A stretch of 64,000 nucleotides of DNA from Streptomyces misionensis (GTDB lineage: Bacteria; Actinomycetota; Actinomycetes; Streptomycetales; Streptomycetaceae): NCBI RefSeq assembly GCF_900104815.1, contig NZ_FNTD01000004.1, forward strand, positions 3,550,501 to 3,614,500. Reading direction: 5' to 3'. The stretch's first letter is position 1. Every line of letters starts with the position of its first letter. Positions 42,881 to 52,367 of the stretch are shown here, piece after piece. Both the position numbers and the translations under genes were made by a program. The notes below the pieces were generated by a model. The model searched no databases, had not been told where the DNA came from, and saw nothing but the letters and a program-made list of their open reading frames with translations.

Positions 42881-43447
42881 CTACTTGACGACCGTCACGC
42901 TCGTGCCCTGATCCCCGAAGGCCCACAGGGCGGCGCCGTCCTCCTTGTGCATGCGGATGCCGCCCAGCTTCTGGCCGTTGGCCGGGGGCGGCGAGGCGCC
43001 GTCCAGGGCGTTGGAGAAGGCTATGTTCACGCCCTCCACCTTGGTGAAGTACATGACGTGCTCGATCTGGACGCCGTCCGAGCCCTTGATGGACTGGGTG
43101 CGCAGTGTGATCGAGTAGCGGCCGGGCTCGGGGTTCACCGTGCCCGGCCACACCGCGAAGCTGCGGCCCGCCCTGCCGGTCGCGTCGACCAGCCACACCC
43201 GCTTCTCCGTGAGCGAGTACACGATCCGGCGGCCCTGCCCCGACTCGTCCGGCAGCGCGGGCGGGCCCGCCGGAGGCTTCGGCTTGGCCGAGCCGTGGGT
43301 GCTCGCCGACGCCGTGGTGCTCGGCTTGACGGTCGCGGCCGTGGGGTGCGGCCCGTGGTCCGCCTGTACGGCGAGCGCGACGACGGCCACGGTCGCCCCC
43401 ACCGTCAGACCGGTGACCCAGGCCCAGGAGGGCAGTCGGGCAGCCAC
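42881..43447 (-). CDS. L,D-transpeptidase-like (YkuD fold) protein without the catalytic Cys
   Basis: This 188-aa protein has an N-terminal anchor (WVTGLTVGATVAVVALAV), a Ser/Thr/Pro linker and a C-terminal YkuD-like domain (RRIVYSLTEKRVWLVDATG, FAVWPGTVNPEPGRYSI). The active-site region, normally SxGCIRM, reads KLGGIRMHKEDG, so Gly replaces the Cys nucleophile. It is therefore probably a binding or structural protein at the cell wall. The GTG has GGAG upstream. Confidence 0.75.
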   Translation of the reverse strand: MAARLPSWAWVTGLTVGATVAVVALAVQADHGPHPTAATVKPSTTASASTHGSAKPKPPAGPPALPDESGQGRRIVYSLTEKRVWLVDATGRAGRSFAVWPGTVNPEPGRYSITLRTQSIKGSDGVQIEHVMYFTKVEGVNIAFSNALDGASPPPANGQKLGGIRMHKEDGAALWAFGDQGTSVTVVK

Positions 43448-43536
43448 GGGTACGCATCTCCTCCGCTATGGGTCCCCCACTCGGACCGGGGGTCGGATCA
43501 TCGTACTCAGTCCGCCCCCGGCCGAGTACCGGCAGC

Positions 43537-46122
43537 TCAGTCGAGCACCGGCAGCAGCTCCGGGAGGTGGCCGTCGGAGGCCGCCGCCGCGCGTCGGCGC
43601 TCCTCGGGCACCTCGCCGTAGAGCGTGTCGCGGGGCTTCGCCGGGCGGCCGGCCGCCTCGGCCACGGCCACCAGGTCACGGACCGACTTGTACGAGCCGT
43701 ACGACGAGCCCGCCATCCGCGAGATCGTCTCCTCCATCAGGGTGCCGCCCAGGTCGTTGGCGCCGGAGCGGAGCATCTCCGCCGCCCCCTCGGTGCCCAG
43801 TTTCACCCAGCTTGTCTGGATGTTGGGGATCCAGGGGTGCAGCAGCAGGCGAGCCATGGCCGTGACCGCCCGGTTGTCGCGGGTGGTCGGGCCGGGGCGG
43901 GCGATGCCGGCCAGGTAGACGGGCGCGTTGGTGTGGATGAAGGGCAGGGTGACGAACTCGGTGAAGCCGCCGGTCTCCCGCTGGATGCCGGCCAGGGTGC
44001 GCAGGTGGCCGAGCCAGTGCCGGGGCTGGTCGACATGGCCGTACATCATCGTGGAGGAGGAACGGATGCCCAGTTCGTGGGCGGTCTTCACGACCTCGAT
44101 CCAGGTGGCCGTCGGCAGCTTGCCCTTGGTGAGGACCCAGCGGACCTCGTCGTCCAGGATCTCGGCGGCGGTGCCGGGGATGGTGTCCAGACCCGCCTCC
44201 TTGGCCGCCGTCAGCCACTCCCGGACGGACATGCCGGTGCGGGTGGCGCCGTTCACGACCTCCATCGGGGAGAAGGCGTGCACATGCATGCCGGGGACGC
44301 GCTCCTTGACCGCCTTCGCGATGTCGAAGTACGCCGTACCGGGCAGGTCGGGGTGGATGCCGCCCTGCATGCACACCTCGACCGCGCCGACGTCCCACGC
44401 CTGCTGGGCGCGGTCGGCCACCTGCTCCAGGGAGAGGGTGTAGGCGTCGGCGTCGGTGCGGCGCTGCGCGAAGGCGCAGAAGCGGCAGCCGGTGTAGCAG
44501 ACGTTGGTGAAGTTGATGTTGCGGGTGACGATGTACGTCACGTCGTCGCCGACCGCCGACCTGCGCACGTCGTCGGCGATCCGGCACAGCGCGTCCAGCG
44601 CCCGCCCGTCCGCGTGCAGCAGCGCCAGCGCCTCGGCGTCGGTCAGCCGGGTCGGGTCGTCGGCGGCCGTGCGCAGCGCCTGCCGCACGTCGGTGTCGAT
44701 GCGCTCCGGCGCCATGCCGGGGGCCGCCGCCTCGCGCAGCGCCTCCCAGTCGCCGTACACCTCGTCGTAGTCCTCGCGGCGGTCGGCCGTCCGGCCCTCG
44801 GTGTCGATGGTGCGGTGCAGATCGGTACGGCCCGTGGGCGTGAAGGTGTCCTCCGGCTCCTGCCACGGCAGCCCCGCGGGCAGCGCGTCGGGGAGGGCGA
44901 GCCCGGTCTCCGGGTCGGCCAGCGCGGCGACGTGCGGGCGCAGCCGCGGGTCCAGCCAGGGCTCGCCGCGCCGGACGAACTCCGGGTAGACGCAGAGGCG
45001 TTCGCGCAGTTCGAAGCCGGCCGCCCGGGAGCGCTCGGCCAGCTCCTCGATCTGCGGCCAGGGGCGCTCGGGGTTGACGTGGTCGATGGTCAGCGGGGAG
45101 ACCCCGCCCCAGTCGTCGATGCCGGCGCCGATCAGCCGCTCGTACTCGGAGTCGACCAGGTTCGGCGGGGCCTGGAGACAGGCAGCGGGGCCCATGATGT
45201 GCCGGGCGACGGCCACCGTGGCGACCAGCTCGTCCAGTTCGGCGTCCGGCATGCCGCGCATCGCCGTGTCCGGCTTGGCGCGGAAGTTCTGGATGATCAG
45301 TTCCTGGATGCCGTGGTAGGCGCGGGAGACCTTGCGCAGCGCGAAGAGCGACTCCGCGCGCTCCTCGTACGTCTCCCCGATGCCGATCAGCAGCCCGGAG
45401 GTGAAGGGCACCGACGAGCGGCCCGCGTCCTCCAGGACCCGCAGCCGTACGGCCGGTTCCTTGTCGGGGGAGCCGTGGTGCGGGCCGCCGGGCTCGGACC
45501 ACAGGCGGGTCGCGGTGGTCTCCAGCATCATGCCCATGCTCGGCGCGACCGGCTTCAGCCGCTGGAAGTCGGTCCAGCTCATGACGCCCGGATTGAGGTG
45601 GGGCAGCAGTCCGGTCTCCTCCAGGATGCGGATGGAGATGGCGCGGACGTAGGCGATGGTGTCGTCGTAGCCGTGCGCGTCCAGCCACTCGCGCGCCTCC
45701 GGCCAGCGGTCCTCCGGCTTGTCGCCGAGGGTGATCAGGGCTTCCTTGCAGCCGAGGGCCGCGCCCTTGCGGGCGATGTCCAGCACCTCGTCCGGGGACA
45801 TGAACATGCCGTGCCCGGCGCGGCGCAGCTTGCCGGGGACGGTGACGAAGGTGCAGTAGTGGCACTTGTCCCGGCACAGCCGGGTGAGGGGGATGAAGAC
45901 GCTCTTCGAGTACGTGATGACACCGGGCCGGCCCGCTTGTTCGAGCCCCGCGTCGCGCACCCGGGCGGCGGACGCGGCGAGGTCGGTCAGCGCCTCGCCG
46001 CGCGCCTGGAGCAGCACCGCCGCCTCGGCGACGTCGAGGGCGACGCCGTCCCGGGCGCGTTTGAGGGCGCGACGCATGGAGTTCTCGGTGGGGCCGGTTC
46101 CGGAGGTCGCGGAAGTCGTCAT
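43537..46122 (-). CDS. fbiC: FO synthase (CofG-CofH fusion)
   Basis: This 861-aa protein has two radical-SAM domains. The N-terminal CofG half carries [10 protein letters not shown] (about residue 80). The C-terminal CofH half carries [10 protein letters not shown] (about 545). Together they make 7,8-didemethyl-8-hydroxy-5-deazariboflavin (FO), the chromophore of coenzyme F420, from tyrosine and a pyrimidine. The length equals that of other actinobacterial FbiC proteins. It lies 40 bases downstream of an LLM oxidoreductase in the same direction, and a Ddn-type F420 protein is nearby. Confidence 0.97.
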   Translation of the reverse strand: MTTSATSGTGPTENSMRRALKRARDGVALDVAEAAVLLQARGEALTDLAASAARVRDAGLEQAGRPGVITYSKSVFIPLTRLCRDKCHYCTFVTVPGKLRRAGHGMFMSPDEVLDIARKGAALGCKEALITLGDKPEDRWPEAREWLDAHGYDDTIAYVRAISIRILEETGLLPHLNPGVMSWTDFQRLKPVAPSMGMMLETTATRLWSEPGGPHHGSPDKEPAVRLRVLEDAGRSSVPFTSGLLIGIGETYEERAESLFALRKVSRAYHGIQELIIQNFRAKPDTAMRGMPDAELDELVATVAVARHIMGPAACLQAPPNLVDSEYERLIGAGIDDWGGVSPLTIDHVNPERPWPQIEELAERSRAAGFELRERLCVYPEFVRRGEPWLDPRLRPHVAALADPETGLALPDALPAGLPWQEPEDTFTPTGRTDLHRTIDTEGRTADRREDYDEVYGDWEALREAAAPGMAPERIDTDVRQALRTAADDPTRLTDAEALALLHADGRALDALCRIADDVRRSAVGDDVTYIVTRNINFTNVCYTGCRFCAFAQRRTDADAYTLSLEQVADRAQQAWDVGAVEVCMQGGIHPDLPGTAYFDIAKAVKERVPGMHVHAFSPMEVVNGATRTGMSVREWLTAAKEAGLDTIPGTAAEILDDEVRWVLTKGKLPTATWIEVVKTAHELGIRSSSTMMYGHVDQPRHWLGHLRTLAGIQRETGGFTEFVTLPFIHTNAPVYLAGIARPGPTTRDNRAVTAMARLLLHPWIPNIQTSWVKLGTEGAAEMLRSGANDLGGTLMEETISRMAGSSYGSYKSVRDLVAVAEAAGRPAKPRDTLYGEVPEERRRAAAASDGHLPELLPVLD

Positions 46123-46162
46123 ATCTCCACGATACGTTCGCGGTGATCACCGGTGGCCGGGG

Positions 46163-47008
46163 CTACAGGAAGCTCGCGTGCTCGTCCAGCGTCCGCAGCA
46201 CCTCCCGCTCCCCCGCCGACGGCAGTTGCGCCACCACCTCGCGGACGCCCAGTGAGGCGAACCGCTCCAGTTTGCCCGCGGTCGGCAGGACGGCGTACGG
46301 CACGACCTGGAGGGCGGCCGGGTCGCGGCCCGCGTCGGCCCAGACGGCGCGCAGCCGCGGCAGGGCCTCGGCCAGGCCCCGGCCGCCGATGGGCAGCCAG
46401 CCGTCGGCGTACTCGGCGAGCTGCGCGAACACCGTGGCCGAGGGCACCCCGCCGAGCAGGGTGCGCGGGCCGGTGACCGGTCCGCGCGGCGGCTGGGCCG
46501 GCTTGGGGTGGGCGAAGCTGGCGCGCACGCTCCCGTACGTCCCCCGGTACGCCGTCGGCTCCCGCTCCCACAGCGCCCGCATCAGCGCCAGCCGGTCGCG
46601 GACCAGCTCCCTGCGGGTGCGCCACTCGACGCCGTGGTCCGCCGCCTCCTCCACGTTCCAGCCGTAGCCGAGGCCGAGGGTGAAGCGGCCGCCGCAGAGG
46701 TGGTCCAGGGTGGCGATCCGCTTGGCCAGCGCGATCGGATCGTGCTGGGCGAGAAGCGTGACCCCGGTGCCGAGGCCGAGCCGCTCGGTGACGGCGGCGG
46801 CCTGGGCGAGCGCGACGAAGGGGTCGAGGGTACGGCCGTAGGCGCGCGGCAGCTCGCCGCCGGAGGGGTTGGGGGTGGTGCGCTCCACGGGGATGTGGGT
46901 GTGCTCGGGGAGGTAGAGGCCGGCGAACCCGCGCTGTTCGAGTTCGCGGGCGAGTCGGACCGGGGTGACGGTCTCGTCGGTGAGGAAGATCGTGACGGAG
47001 AGGCGCAT
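46163..47008 (-). CDS. LLM-class F420-dependent oxidoreductase
   Basis: This 281-aa protein has the luciferase-like barrel. Visible parts are LARELEQRGFAGLYLPEHTH, RLGLGTGVTLLAQHDPIALA, GRFTLGLGYGWNVEEAADHG and an ending with DEHASFL. Members of this size in actinobacteria use F420 rather than FMN. The ATG at 47008 starts the conserved MRLSVTIFL. It is probably operonic with the FO synthase, so cofactor and user are made together. Substrate unknown. Confidence 0.88.
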   Translation of the reverse strand: MRLSVTIFLTDETVTPVRLARELEQRGFAGLYLPEHTHIPVERTTPNPSGGELPRAYGRTLDPFVALAQAAAVTERLGLGTGVTLLAQHDPIALAKRIATLDHLCGGRFTLGLGYGWNVEEAADHGVEWRTRRELVRDRLALMRALWEREPTAYRGTYGSVRASFAHPKPAQPPRGPVTGPRTLLGGVPSATVFAQLAEYADGWLPIGGRGLAEALPRLRAVWADAGRDPAALQVVPYAVLPTAGKLERFASLGVREVVAQLPSAGEREVLRTLDEHASFL

Positions 47009-47090
47009 GTCCCATCCGTACCGAGCCGGGACTGCTGCCAACCCCCTTGTTTTCCAACGCAGTTCACCAGTGGACCGGAGAATGGGCGCC

Positions 47091-48632
47091 ATGTGTGACG
47101 ACACGCACGATCAGGCCCGGGGGCTCGGCAGGCGCGCGTTGTTCGTGACGGGTGCCGCCGCTGCCCTTACGTTGGGACCCGTGAGCTTCGCAGCGGCGGA
47201 CGGCGGGCGCCAGGAGACCCGGACGGTACGCGGCACCCTGCCGCCCGGCTCCCCCGACTACGTGTACGTGCCGGTGGAAGTCCCCGCCGGAGTACGCGAG
47301 TTCAAGGTCTCCTACACCTACGACAGACCCTCGGTCCCGGCCGGCACCCCGGGCAACGCGCTCGACATCGGCCTCTTCGACCAGCACGGCACCGAGCTGG
47401 GCGGCCGGGGCTTCAGGGGCTGGTCGGGCGGCGCCCGCACGGAGTTCTTCGTGCGCGCCGACGACGCGACCCCCGGCTACCTCCCCGGCCCGGTGCGCGA
47501 GGGCACCTGGCACATCGCGCTCGGCCCCTACACGGTGGCGCCCCAGGGGCTGTCGTACGAGCTGACGATCACGCTGGCCTACGGCGAGCCCGGCACGACC
47601 CCCCGGCCGGTGTACCCGCCCTCCCGGGCGCGGGGCCGGGGCCGGGACTGGTACCGGGGCGACTGCCACCTGCACTCCTGGTACTCCGACGGCCGCCGGA
47701 CCCCGGCCGAGATCGCGGCCCTCGCGCGCGCCGCGGGCCTGGACTTCATCAACTCCTCCGACCACAACACGCACTCGGCCCACCCGCACTGGGCGGACCA
47801 GGCGGGCGACGACCTGCTGATCATGCTCGGCGAGGAGATCACCACCCGCAACGGGCACGTGCTCGCGCTCGGTACCGACCCCGGCACGTTCGTCGACTGG
47901 CGCTACCGGGCCCGGGACAACCGCTGGGCCCGCTTCGCCCGTGACATCCGCCGCGCCGGCGGCCTGGTGGTGCCCGCGCACCCGCACGCCACCTGCGTCG
48001 GCTGCGGCTGGAAGTTCGGCTTCGCCGAGGCGGACGCCGTGGAGGTGTGGAACGGCCCGTACACGCCGGACGACGAGGTGACGCTGGCGGAGTGGGACAA
48101 CCAGCTGGTCGCCTCGGTGCGCGCGGGCCGGGACTGGCTCCCGGCGATGGGCAACAGCGACGCCCACCGCGACCCGGACTCGGTCGGCCTGCCCCAGACG
48201 GTCGTGCTCGCCGACGACCTGACCCGCGAGGCCGTCCAGGAGGGCATCCGGGCGGGCCGCTCCTACGTGGCCGAGTCCCGGCACGTCACCGTCTCCCTCA
48301 CGGCGACGGGCGGCCGCGGTCTGCGGGCCGGCCTCGGCGAGCGCCTGCCGGTGCCCGCCGACACCCCGGTCACCGTCCGCCTCGACGTCTCCGGCGCACC
48401 CCGCTGCTCGCTGCGCCTCGTCACCGACCAGGGCACCCTCTTCACCAGCGATCCCCTGCCGGTGTCGGGCACGGGCTCGGTGGAGTGGCGCACCACGCCC
48501 GCCTACGCGGCCTACGTGCGCGCCGAGGTCCGCCACGAGACGGCGCTCGGCCCGGTGCCGGGGGCGCTGGCGGCGTTCACGAATCCGATCTTCCTGGGCG
48601 AGGGCGGCGGGCGGCCCGGCGCAGGCCGATGA
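47091..48632 (+). CDS. Exported PHP-domain metallohydrolase (CehA/McbA-like)
   Basis: This 513-aa protein has a Tat-like signal (GLGRRALFVTGAAAALTLGP). A beta domain (about 45-175) follows. The PHP metal site includes GDCHLHSWYSDG (about 192), NSSDHNTHS, PAHPHATCVGCG and GNSDAHRD. The C-terminus is beta-rich. It is a phosphodiesterase or amidohydrolase acting outside the cell. The ATG at 47091 has GGAG ten bases upstream; 47082 is an alternative. The 3' end overlaps the convergent gene by 56 bp. Confidence 0.85.
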   Translation: MCDDTHDQARGLGRRALFVTGAAAALTLGPVSFAAADGGRQETRTVRGTLPPGSPDYVYVPVEVPAGVREFKVSYTYDRPSVPAGTPGNALDIGLFDQHGTELGGRGFRGWSGGARTEFFVRADDATPGYLPGPVREGTWHIALGPYTVAPQGLSYELTITLAYGEPGTTPRPVYPPSRARGRGRDWYRGDCHLHSWYSDGRRTPAEIAALARAAGLDFINSSDHNTHSAHPHWADQAGDDLLIMLGEEITTRNGHVLALGTDPGTFVDWRYRARDNRWARFARDIRRAGGLVVPAHPHATCVGCGWKFGFAEADAVEVWNGPYTPDDEVTLAEWDNQLVASVRAGRDWLPAMGNSDAHRDPDSVGLPQTVVLADDLTREAVQEGIRAGRSYVAESRHVTVSLTATGGRGLRAGLGERLPVPADTPVTVRLDVSGAPRCSLRLVTDQGTLFTSDPLPVSGTGSVEWRTTPAYAAYVRAEVRHETALGPVPGALAAFTNPIFLGEGGGRPGAGR

Positions 48633-48987
48633 TCTCGGCGACCGCGGCCAGCCAGCGGGCGGCCCAGGACTCGGCCTCCGGGCCGGTCGCGGTCCCCGCG
48701 GCCCCGGCCAGCCACTCCCGCACCAGGCGGGCCGCCTCCGGGTCCGGCAACGGCTCGGGCAGCGCGGCGGCGTAGGCGAGGCCGCCGGAGCGGACGATCT
48801 CGGCGAGGAACACCAGCGAGCGCGGCGGCACCCCGAGCCGGTCGAGGGCGACCGCGGCGGCGATGGCCCCGTCGCCGAACAGCGTCGCCCGCAGGGCCTC
48901 CTGGTCCAGGCCGTAGCGCAGCAGCACGGCGACGTCGGTCGCGGCCAGGACCTCGTCGTCGGTGCGGCTTTCGGGTGTCGGGGACAT
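48577..48987 (-). CDS. Hypothetical protein at end of type VII-like operon
   Basis: This 136-aa protein is helical and acidic, with no signal peptide (VLAATDVAVLLRYGLDQEAL, FLAEIVRSGGLAYAAAL). The family is not recognised. It starts 31 bases after the chagasin-like gene in the same direction, and its end overlaps the PHP gene by 56 bp. It could be a chaperone- or immunity-like partner of the upstream genes; this is inference from position only. Confidence 0.6.
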   Translation of the reverse strand: MSPTPESRTDDEVLAATDVAVLLRYGLDQEALRATLFGDGAIAAAVALDRLGVPPRSLVFLAEIVRSGGLAYAAALPEPLPDPEAARLVREWLAGAAGTATGPEAESWAARWLAAVAEIIGLRRAARRPRPGRSDS

Positions 48988-49018
48988 GGGGCCTCGGTTC
49001 CGGTCCGGGTGGTCCGGG

Positions 49019-49591
49019 TCAGCGGACGGTGACGGTGAAGACGTAGTAGCCGGCCTGGGCGCGCGGGCGGGCGGTCAGGGTGGGGTAGGGCGACGGGGAG
49101 GCGGACGGGGCGCCGCTGGGCGACAAAGTGGAGCGGTCGTCCGGGCCGGGGCCGGTGCAGGTGTACAGGGGGCAGTAGAGGAGGCGTACCGAGGTCCTGC
49201 CCTCGGCGCGGGCGGTGAAGTCGAAGGACTGGGTGCCGCTCGTGCTGCCGATGACGTCGCTGTCGCCGCCCGAGGCGCGCGTGCCCCGGTAGGTCAGCAC
49301 GGCCGCGTCCGGTTCCGGGCGGGCGAGGTACCAGTGCCGGCCGAGGGTCGCGGCCGACGGGACGGTGAGGGTGAACTCCCCGCCCGGTGCCACGGTGACG
49401 GCCGGGTGGTCGAGGCCGTACCGGGCGGCCTCGGAACTCGCGGTGGGCTCGCGGGTGGGCTGGGTGGTGGCCGGCGGGCTGGGCGTGGCGACCGAGCCGG
49501 TGCCGCCGTCCCCGCCGCCGCAGCCGGTGAGGGCGAGCAGCAGGGTGGCGGCCGTGCCGAGGAGCGGTACACGTGCTGTCGTCGGTCGCAA
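49019..49591 (-). CDS. Chagasin-like (I42) protease-inhibitor lipoprotein
   Basis: This 190-aa protein has a lipoprotein signal (LLGTAATLLLALTGC, Cys near residue 20) and a Thr/Pro/Ser-rich linker. The beta domain resembles inhibitor family I42: VAPGGEFTLTVPSAATLGRH, then SFDFTARAEGRTSVRLLYC, ending YYVFTVTV. The usual N-P-T-T-G-Y loop is changed to A-A-T-L-G-R. Chagasins block papain-like cysteine peptidases, and a papain-fold protein is encoded 5 bases upstream. The likely start is TTG, because no ATG/GTG precedes the signal. Confidence 0.65.
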   Translation of the reverse strand: MRPTTARVPLLGTAATLLLALTGCGGGDGGTGSVATPSPPATTQPTREPTASSEAARYGLDHPAVTVAPGGEFTLTVPSAATLGRHWYLARPEPDAAVLTYRGTRASGGDSDVIGSTSGTQSFDFTARAEGRTSVRLLYCPLYTCTGPGPDDRSTLSPSGAPSASPSPYPTLTARPRAQAGYYVFTVTVR

Positions 49592-49596
49592 TGTTC

Positions 49597-51231
49597 TCAG
49601 TCCTGTGGCAGATGGACGGCGTAGGCGTCGGGAAATCGGTTGTCGCCGGCCTTCGCCATGCCGCCGTTGACGAAGTCGTCCTCGCTCACCCATGTGGTCT
49701 GGCCCCACGGGTTGTAGATCTCCAGCTTGTCGCCCTCCTGGCCGACGATCATCATGGAGTGGCCGTTCCATGTGCCGTCCGGCTCCCGCCCCTGGGCGTC
49801 GAAGGGCACCGGCTTGCCCTCCGCCACCGACTTCTCGATCCGCGGCAGGATGTCGCGCCGGGAGGCCGTGTCCCCGACCTGGTGCAGCGTGTAGGAGCTT
49901 CCGGTCTCCGGACTGATCTCCTTGTTGGAGATGTCGGTCTGGCCCTTCAGGCTCATGCCGTTCCAGTTGGGGTCGCCGTGACCCTCGACGTGCATCCGGT
50001 GCTGTTCGGCGACCAGGCGCTGCCGGAAGGCCGCCGGGTCGTCCTCCTGTCCGCCGGGGCCGCCGGTGAGCGACAGGGCGTAGACGGGATCGACCAGGGC
50101 GCGTGCGGCGACCGTGGTGGAGGCGACGCAGGTGCCGTCCTGGCCGTCGCCGCCCTGCGCCCACTGCTGTCCGTCGAAGCTCTGCAGTTGCGTGTTCATG
50201 TTGGAGCCTCTGACCGGGTCCGTCCCCTCGTCCTTCATGCTCCCCGCCGGGTTGACGATCGGCGTCAAGTGCCGCTGCAGCCACGCCGCGTCCTTGCCGT
50301 GGATCTTGCCGGCGAACGTCTGGACGTCGTCCACGTCGTGGCCCGCGGCGAGGGCCTTCATCAGGTACGCCTTCTCCTGCGGGGTCTTCGCGTCCGCCAG
50401 CAGCCGGTCCATGCGGGCCCGGTCGGCCGCCGACAGGCGGTCCATGGCCCGGCCGGAGCGCTCCAGGTCGTTGGCCGTGAGGATCTCGTTGAGGTCGGCC
50501 GGGCCGGACGCGCCGCCTGCGTCGGCGAGCATCAGCCGGTCCACCGCGGTCAGTCCGCCGGTGTGCAGCTTGCCCGCGCGGGCCTCGGCGGCCCACTTGT
50601 TCAGGTCGCGGACCGCGGCGCGCACCGCGTCGTCCGCGGTCACGGCCGCCCGGTGCATCAGGTCGGCCCCGTCCGCGGCGAGGGCCCGGCCCGCGGTGAG
50701 GGCGGCCTCGCGCTCCTCCTCGGTCTCCAGCAGGCGGGTCAGGTCGAAGAAGTCGTCCCGCGGGCCGAGCCGCTGCTGGGCCTGGTGCATCTTGGCGCGG
50801 CCGTCGGCGTCCTGCCGGCGGGCGGTGCCGAGCGAGTCGGCCAGCGCGTGCAGCGCCTTGGCGCCGCCCTGGAACGCCTCGGCCATCCGCGTCGCGTCGC
50901 GGGCCACGGCGGCCACCGCAGCGGAGGCGAGGACCCTGGTGTCGCCGACCCAGACCTCGGGCAGGCCCTTCCTGGCCACCTTGTCCGCCCGGTCGTGCAC
51001 GTCACCGGCCTGGTCGACCTGGTCGCGGTAGACCTTGCCGAGCGCTTCGAGGGTGGCCGTGTCGCCGACCGGCGCGTGCACGAGGAGGGCGGCGTCGATC
51101 TGGTCCAGCAGGTCGTCCTTGCTCGCGGCCTTGGCGATGCTCGTACACAGTCCGGCCAGCCAGGAGCGGCGGCCGGACGGGGTGCCGAGCGGAGCGAGGA
51201 AGTCGGCGGGCATGCCCAGGATTCCGGTCAC
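49597..51231 (-). CDS. Papain-fold cysteine-peptidase-like protein, candidate secreted effector
   Basis: This 544-aa protein is mostly helical to about residue 350, like the trafficking parts of type VII (LXG/WXG) substrates. A peptidase domain follows with Cys368 (GQDGTCVASTTVAARALV), His491 (WNGHSMMIVG) and Asn507 (EIYNPWGQTTW), a complete papain/C39-like triad. It has no Sec signal, so export would need the small Esx-like partner encoded 10 bases upstream. A chagasin-like lipoprotein follows after 5 bases and may protect the producer. The effector role is inference. Confidence 0.7.
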   Translation of the reverse strand: MTGILGMPADFLAPLGTPSGRRSWLAGLCTSIAKAASKDDLLDQIDAALLVHAPVGDTATLEALGKVYRDQVDQAGDVHDRADKVARKGLPEVWVGDTRVLASAAVAAVARDATRMAEAFQGGAKALHALADSLGTARRQDADGRAKMHQAQQRLGPRDDFFDLTRLLETEEEREAALTAGRALAADGADLMHRAAVTADDAVRAAVRDLNKWAAEARAGKLHTGGLTAVDRLMLADAGGASGPADLNEILTANDLERSGRAMDRLSAADRARMDRLLADAKTPQEKAYLMKALAAGHDVDDVQTFAGKIHGKDAAWLQRHLTPIVNPAGSMKDEGTDPVRGSNMNTQLQSFDGQQWAQGGDGQDGTCVASTTVAARALVDPVYALSLTGGPGGQEDDPAAFRQRLVAEQHRMHVEGHGDPNWNGMSLKGQTDISNKEISPETGSSYTLHQVGDTASRRDILPRIEKSVAEGKPVPFDAQGREPDGTWNGHSMMIVGQEGDKLEIYNPWGQTTWVSEDDFVNGGMAKAGDNRFPDAYAVHLPQD

Positions 51232-51241
51232 CGGGCCGCCC

Positions 51242-51580
51242 TCAGTAGCCCGTCAGGGCCGACGGACGGCCGACGGTCACGCTCGCGGCGCGCTCCGCCG
51301 CCGTGTGGTCGCCGCCGTGGTACGCCCGCTTGGCCAGCCGTACCTTGTCGGCCAGTTCGCGCAGCGCGGACTCCAGCGTGGCGGCCTCGTCCAGCCAGGC
51401 CGCGGCGAACGCGTCGAACGCCGCGGCGGCTTCGGGCCCGCCGAGGGTGTCCTGGGTGTAGCACATGGCGGGCTGGACGGCCCGGTGGATGCGCCCGGCC
51501 TCGTCGCCCGCGTCGTCCAGCGCGCCCGCCTGCCCGGACATGCCGGATCTGACCGTGTAGCCGTCCGAAGACGCGCCCAT
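51242..51580 (-). CDS. Esx/EspC-like small helical protein
   Basis: This 112-aa protein has two long helices separated by a turn (AGALDDAGDEAGRIHRAVQP; AAAAFDAFAAAWLDEAATLE, then LRELADKVRLAKRAYHGGDH). This is the hairpin of WXG100/EspC-type secretion partners, though the W-x-G itself is not present. GGGGGAGCGGG precedes the ATG. It is first in a tightly spaced operon with the peptidase-like protein and its putative inhibitor. Confidence 0.65.
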   Translation of the reverse strand: MGASSDGYTVRSGMSGQAGALDDAGDEAGRIHRAVQPAMCYTQDTLGGPEAAAAFDAFAAAWLDEAATLESALRELADKVRLAKRAYHGGDHTAAERAASVTVGRPSALTGY

Positions 51581-51734
51581 CCCGCTCCCCCGTTGCGAAG
51601 ACCCTGATCGCGGGGGAGGCTAACACGCGGCGGCCACACGGCAGTCGGGCCGCCACCGGGGCGTCACGGGCCCCGCACGGGGCCGACACACCGGCGTCGC
51701 CCGGACGACCGCCGGGAACAGGAGGAGGACGCGG

Positions 51735-52130
51735 ATGCCAGGAACCGCGGGACGCAAGCAGCGCCTCGTCACCCGCTTCCAGCGGTACGTCGCCAACCCG
51801 GTCAACCGGCGGCTGCCGTTCCAGACGCTGCTGGAGACCACCGGGCGGGTCTCCGGGAAGCCCCGGCGGACACCGGTCGGAGGACGGCGGGTCGGGGGGT
51901 CGTTCTGGCTGGTCTCCGAGTACGGGTACGGGTCGCAGTACGTCCGGAACATCCAGGCCGACCCCCGGGTGCGGGTGCGCGTCGGCGGGCGCTGGCACCG
52001 GGGCGTCGCCCGGCTGCTGCCCGACGACGACCCCCGCGCCCGGCTGCGTTCCCTGCCCCGGTTCAACAGCGCGGCGGTGCGGGCGTTCGGCACGGATCTG
52101 CTGACCGTGCGGGTGGATCTGGAGGACTGA
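51735..52130 (+). CDS. Deazaflavin (F420)-dependent nitroreductase-family protein (Ddn-like)
   Basis: This 131-aa split-barrel protein has the Ddn pattern: LLETTGRVSGKPRRTPVGG, YGYGSQYVRNIQADPRVRVR and GRWHRGVARLL. The family uses F420H2 to reduce nitro compounds, quinones or other substrates. The ATG follows GGAGGAGG. An FO synthase gene lies about 6 kb away. It is divergent from the type VII-like operon. Confidence 0.88.
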   Translation: MPGTAGRKQRLVTRFQRYVANPVNRRLPFQTLLETTGRVSGKPRRTPVGGRRVGGSFWLVSEYGYGSQYVRNIQADPRVRVRVGGRWHRGVARLLPDDDPRARLRSLPRFNSAAVRAFGTDLLTVRVDLED

Positions 52131-52367
52131 TCACCAGGCCGGGCGATGACCTGCGCCTCGCCGTACGCGCACAGGGCGCGCACGCCCACCGGGACGCCGT
52201 CTGACACACCGTCAACCGCCCGGCGGGGTCACGCGCGTGCGAAGAGCGTGTGAGAGGTTTGTGGACTGCCGTGCGGCGGCCTGTGATCGGCGTCTCCCAC
52301 GGCTGACGCAACCACCCGGAACAAGGCAAACTGACGGGGTTGTCTGTGATGCCGAGGGGGCGAACGC
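52131..52367. promoter_or_regulatory. afsR upstream region
   Basis: About 237 bases with no gene on either strand that I can support. It should hold the afsR promoter. I see no convincing box pair. Confidence 0.4.

Noticed and set aside
47064..48536. Long antisense frame over the PHP hydrolase gene
   Set aside because: The sense frame carries the metal-binding motifs and a Tat-like signal; the antisense has none.
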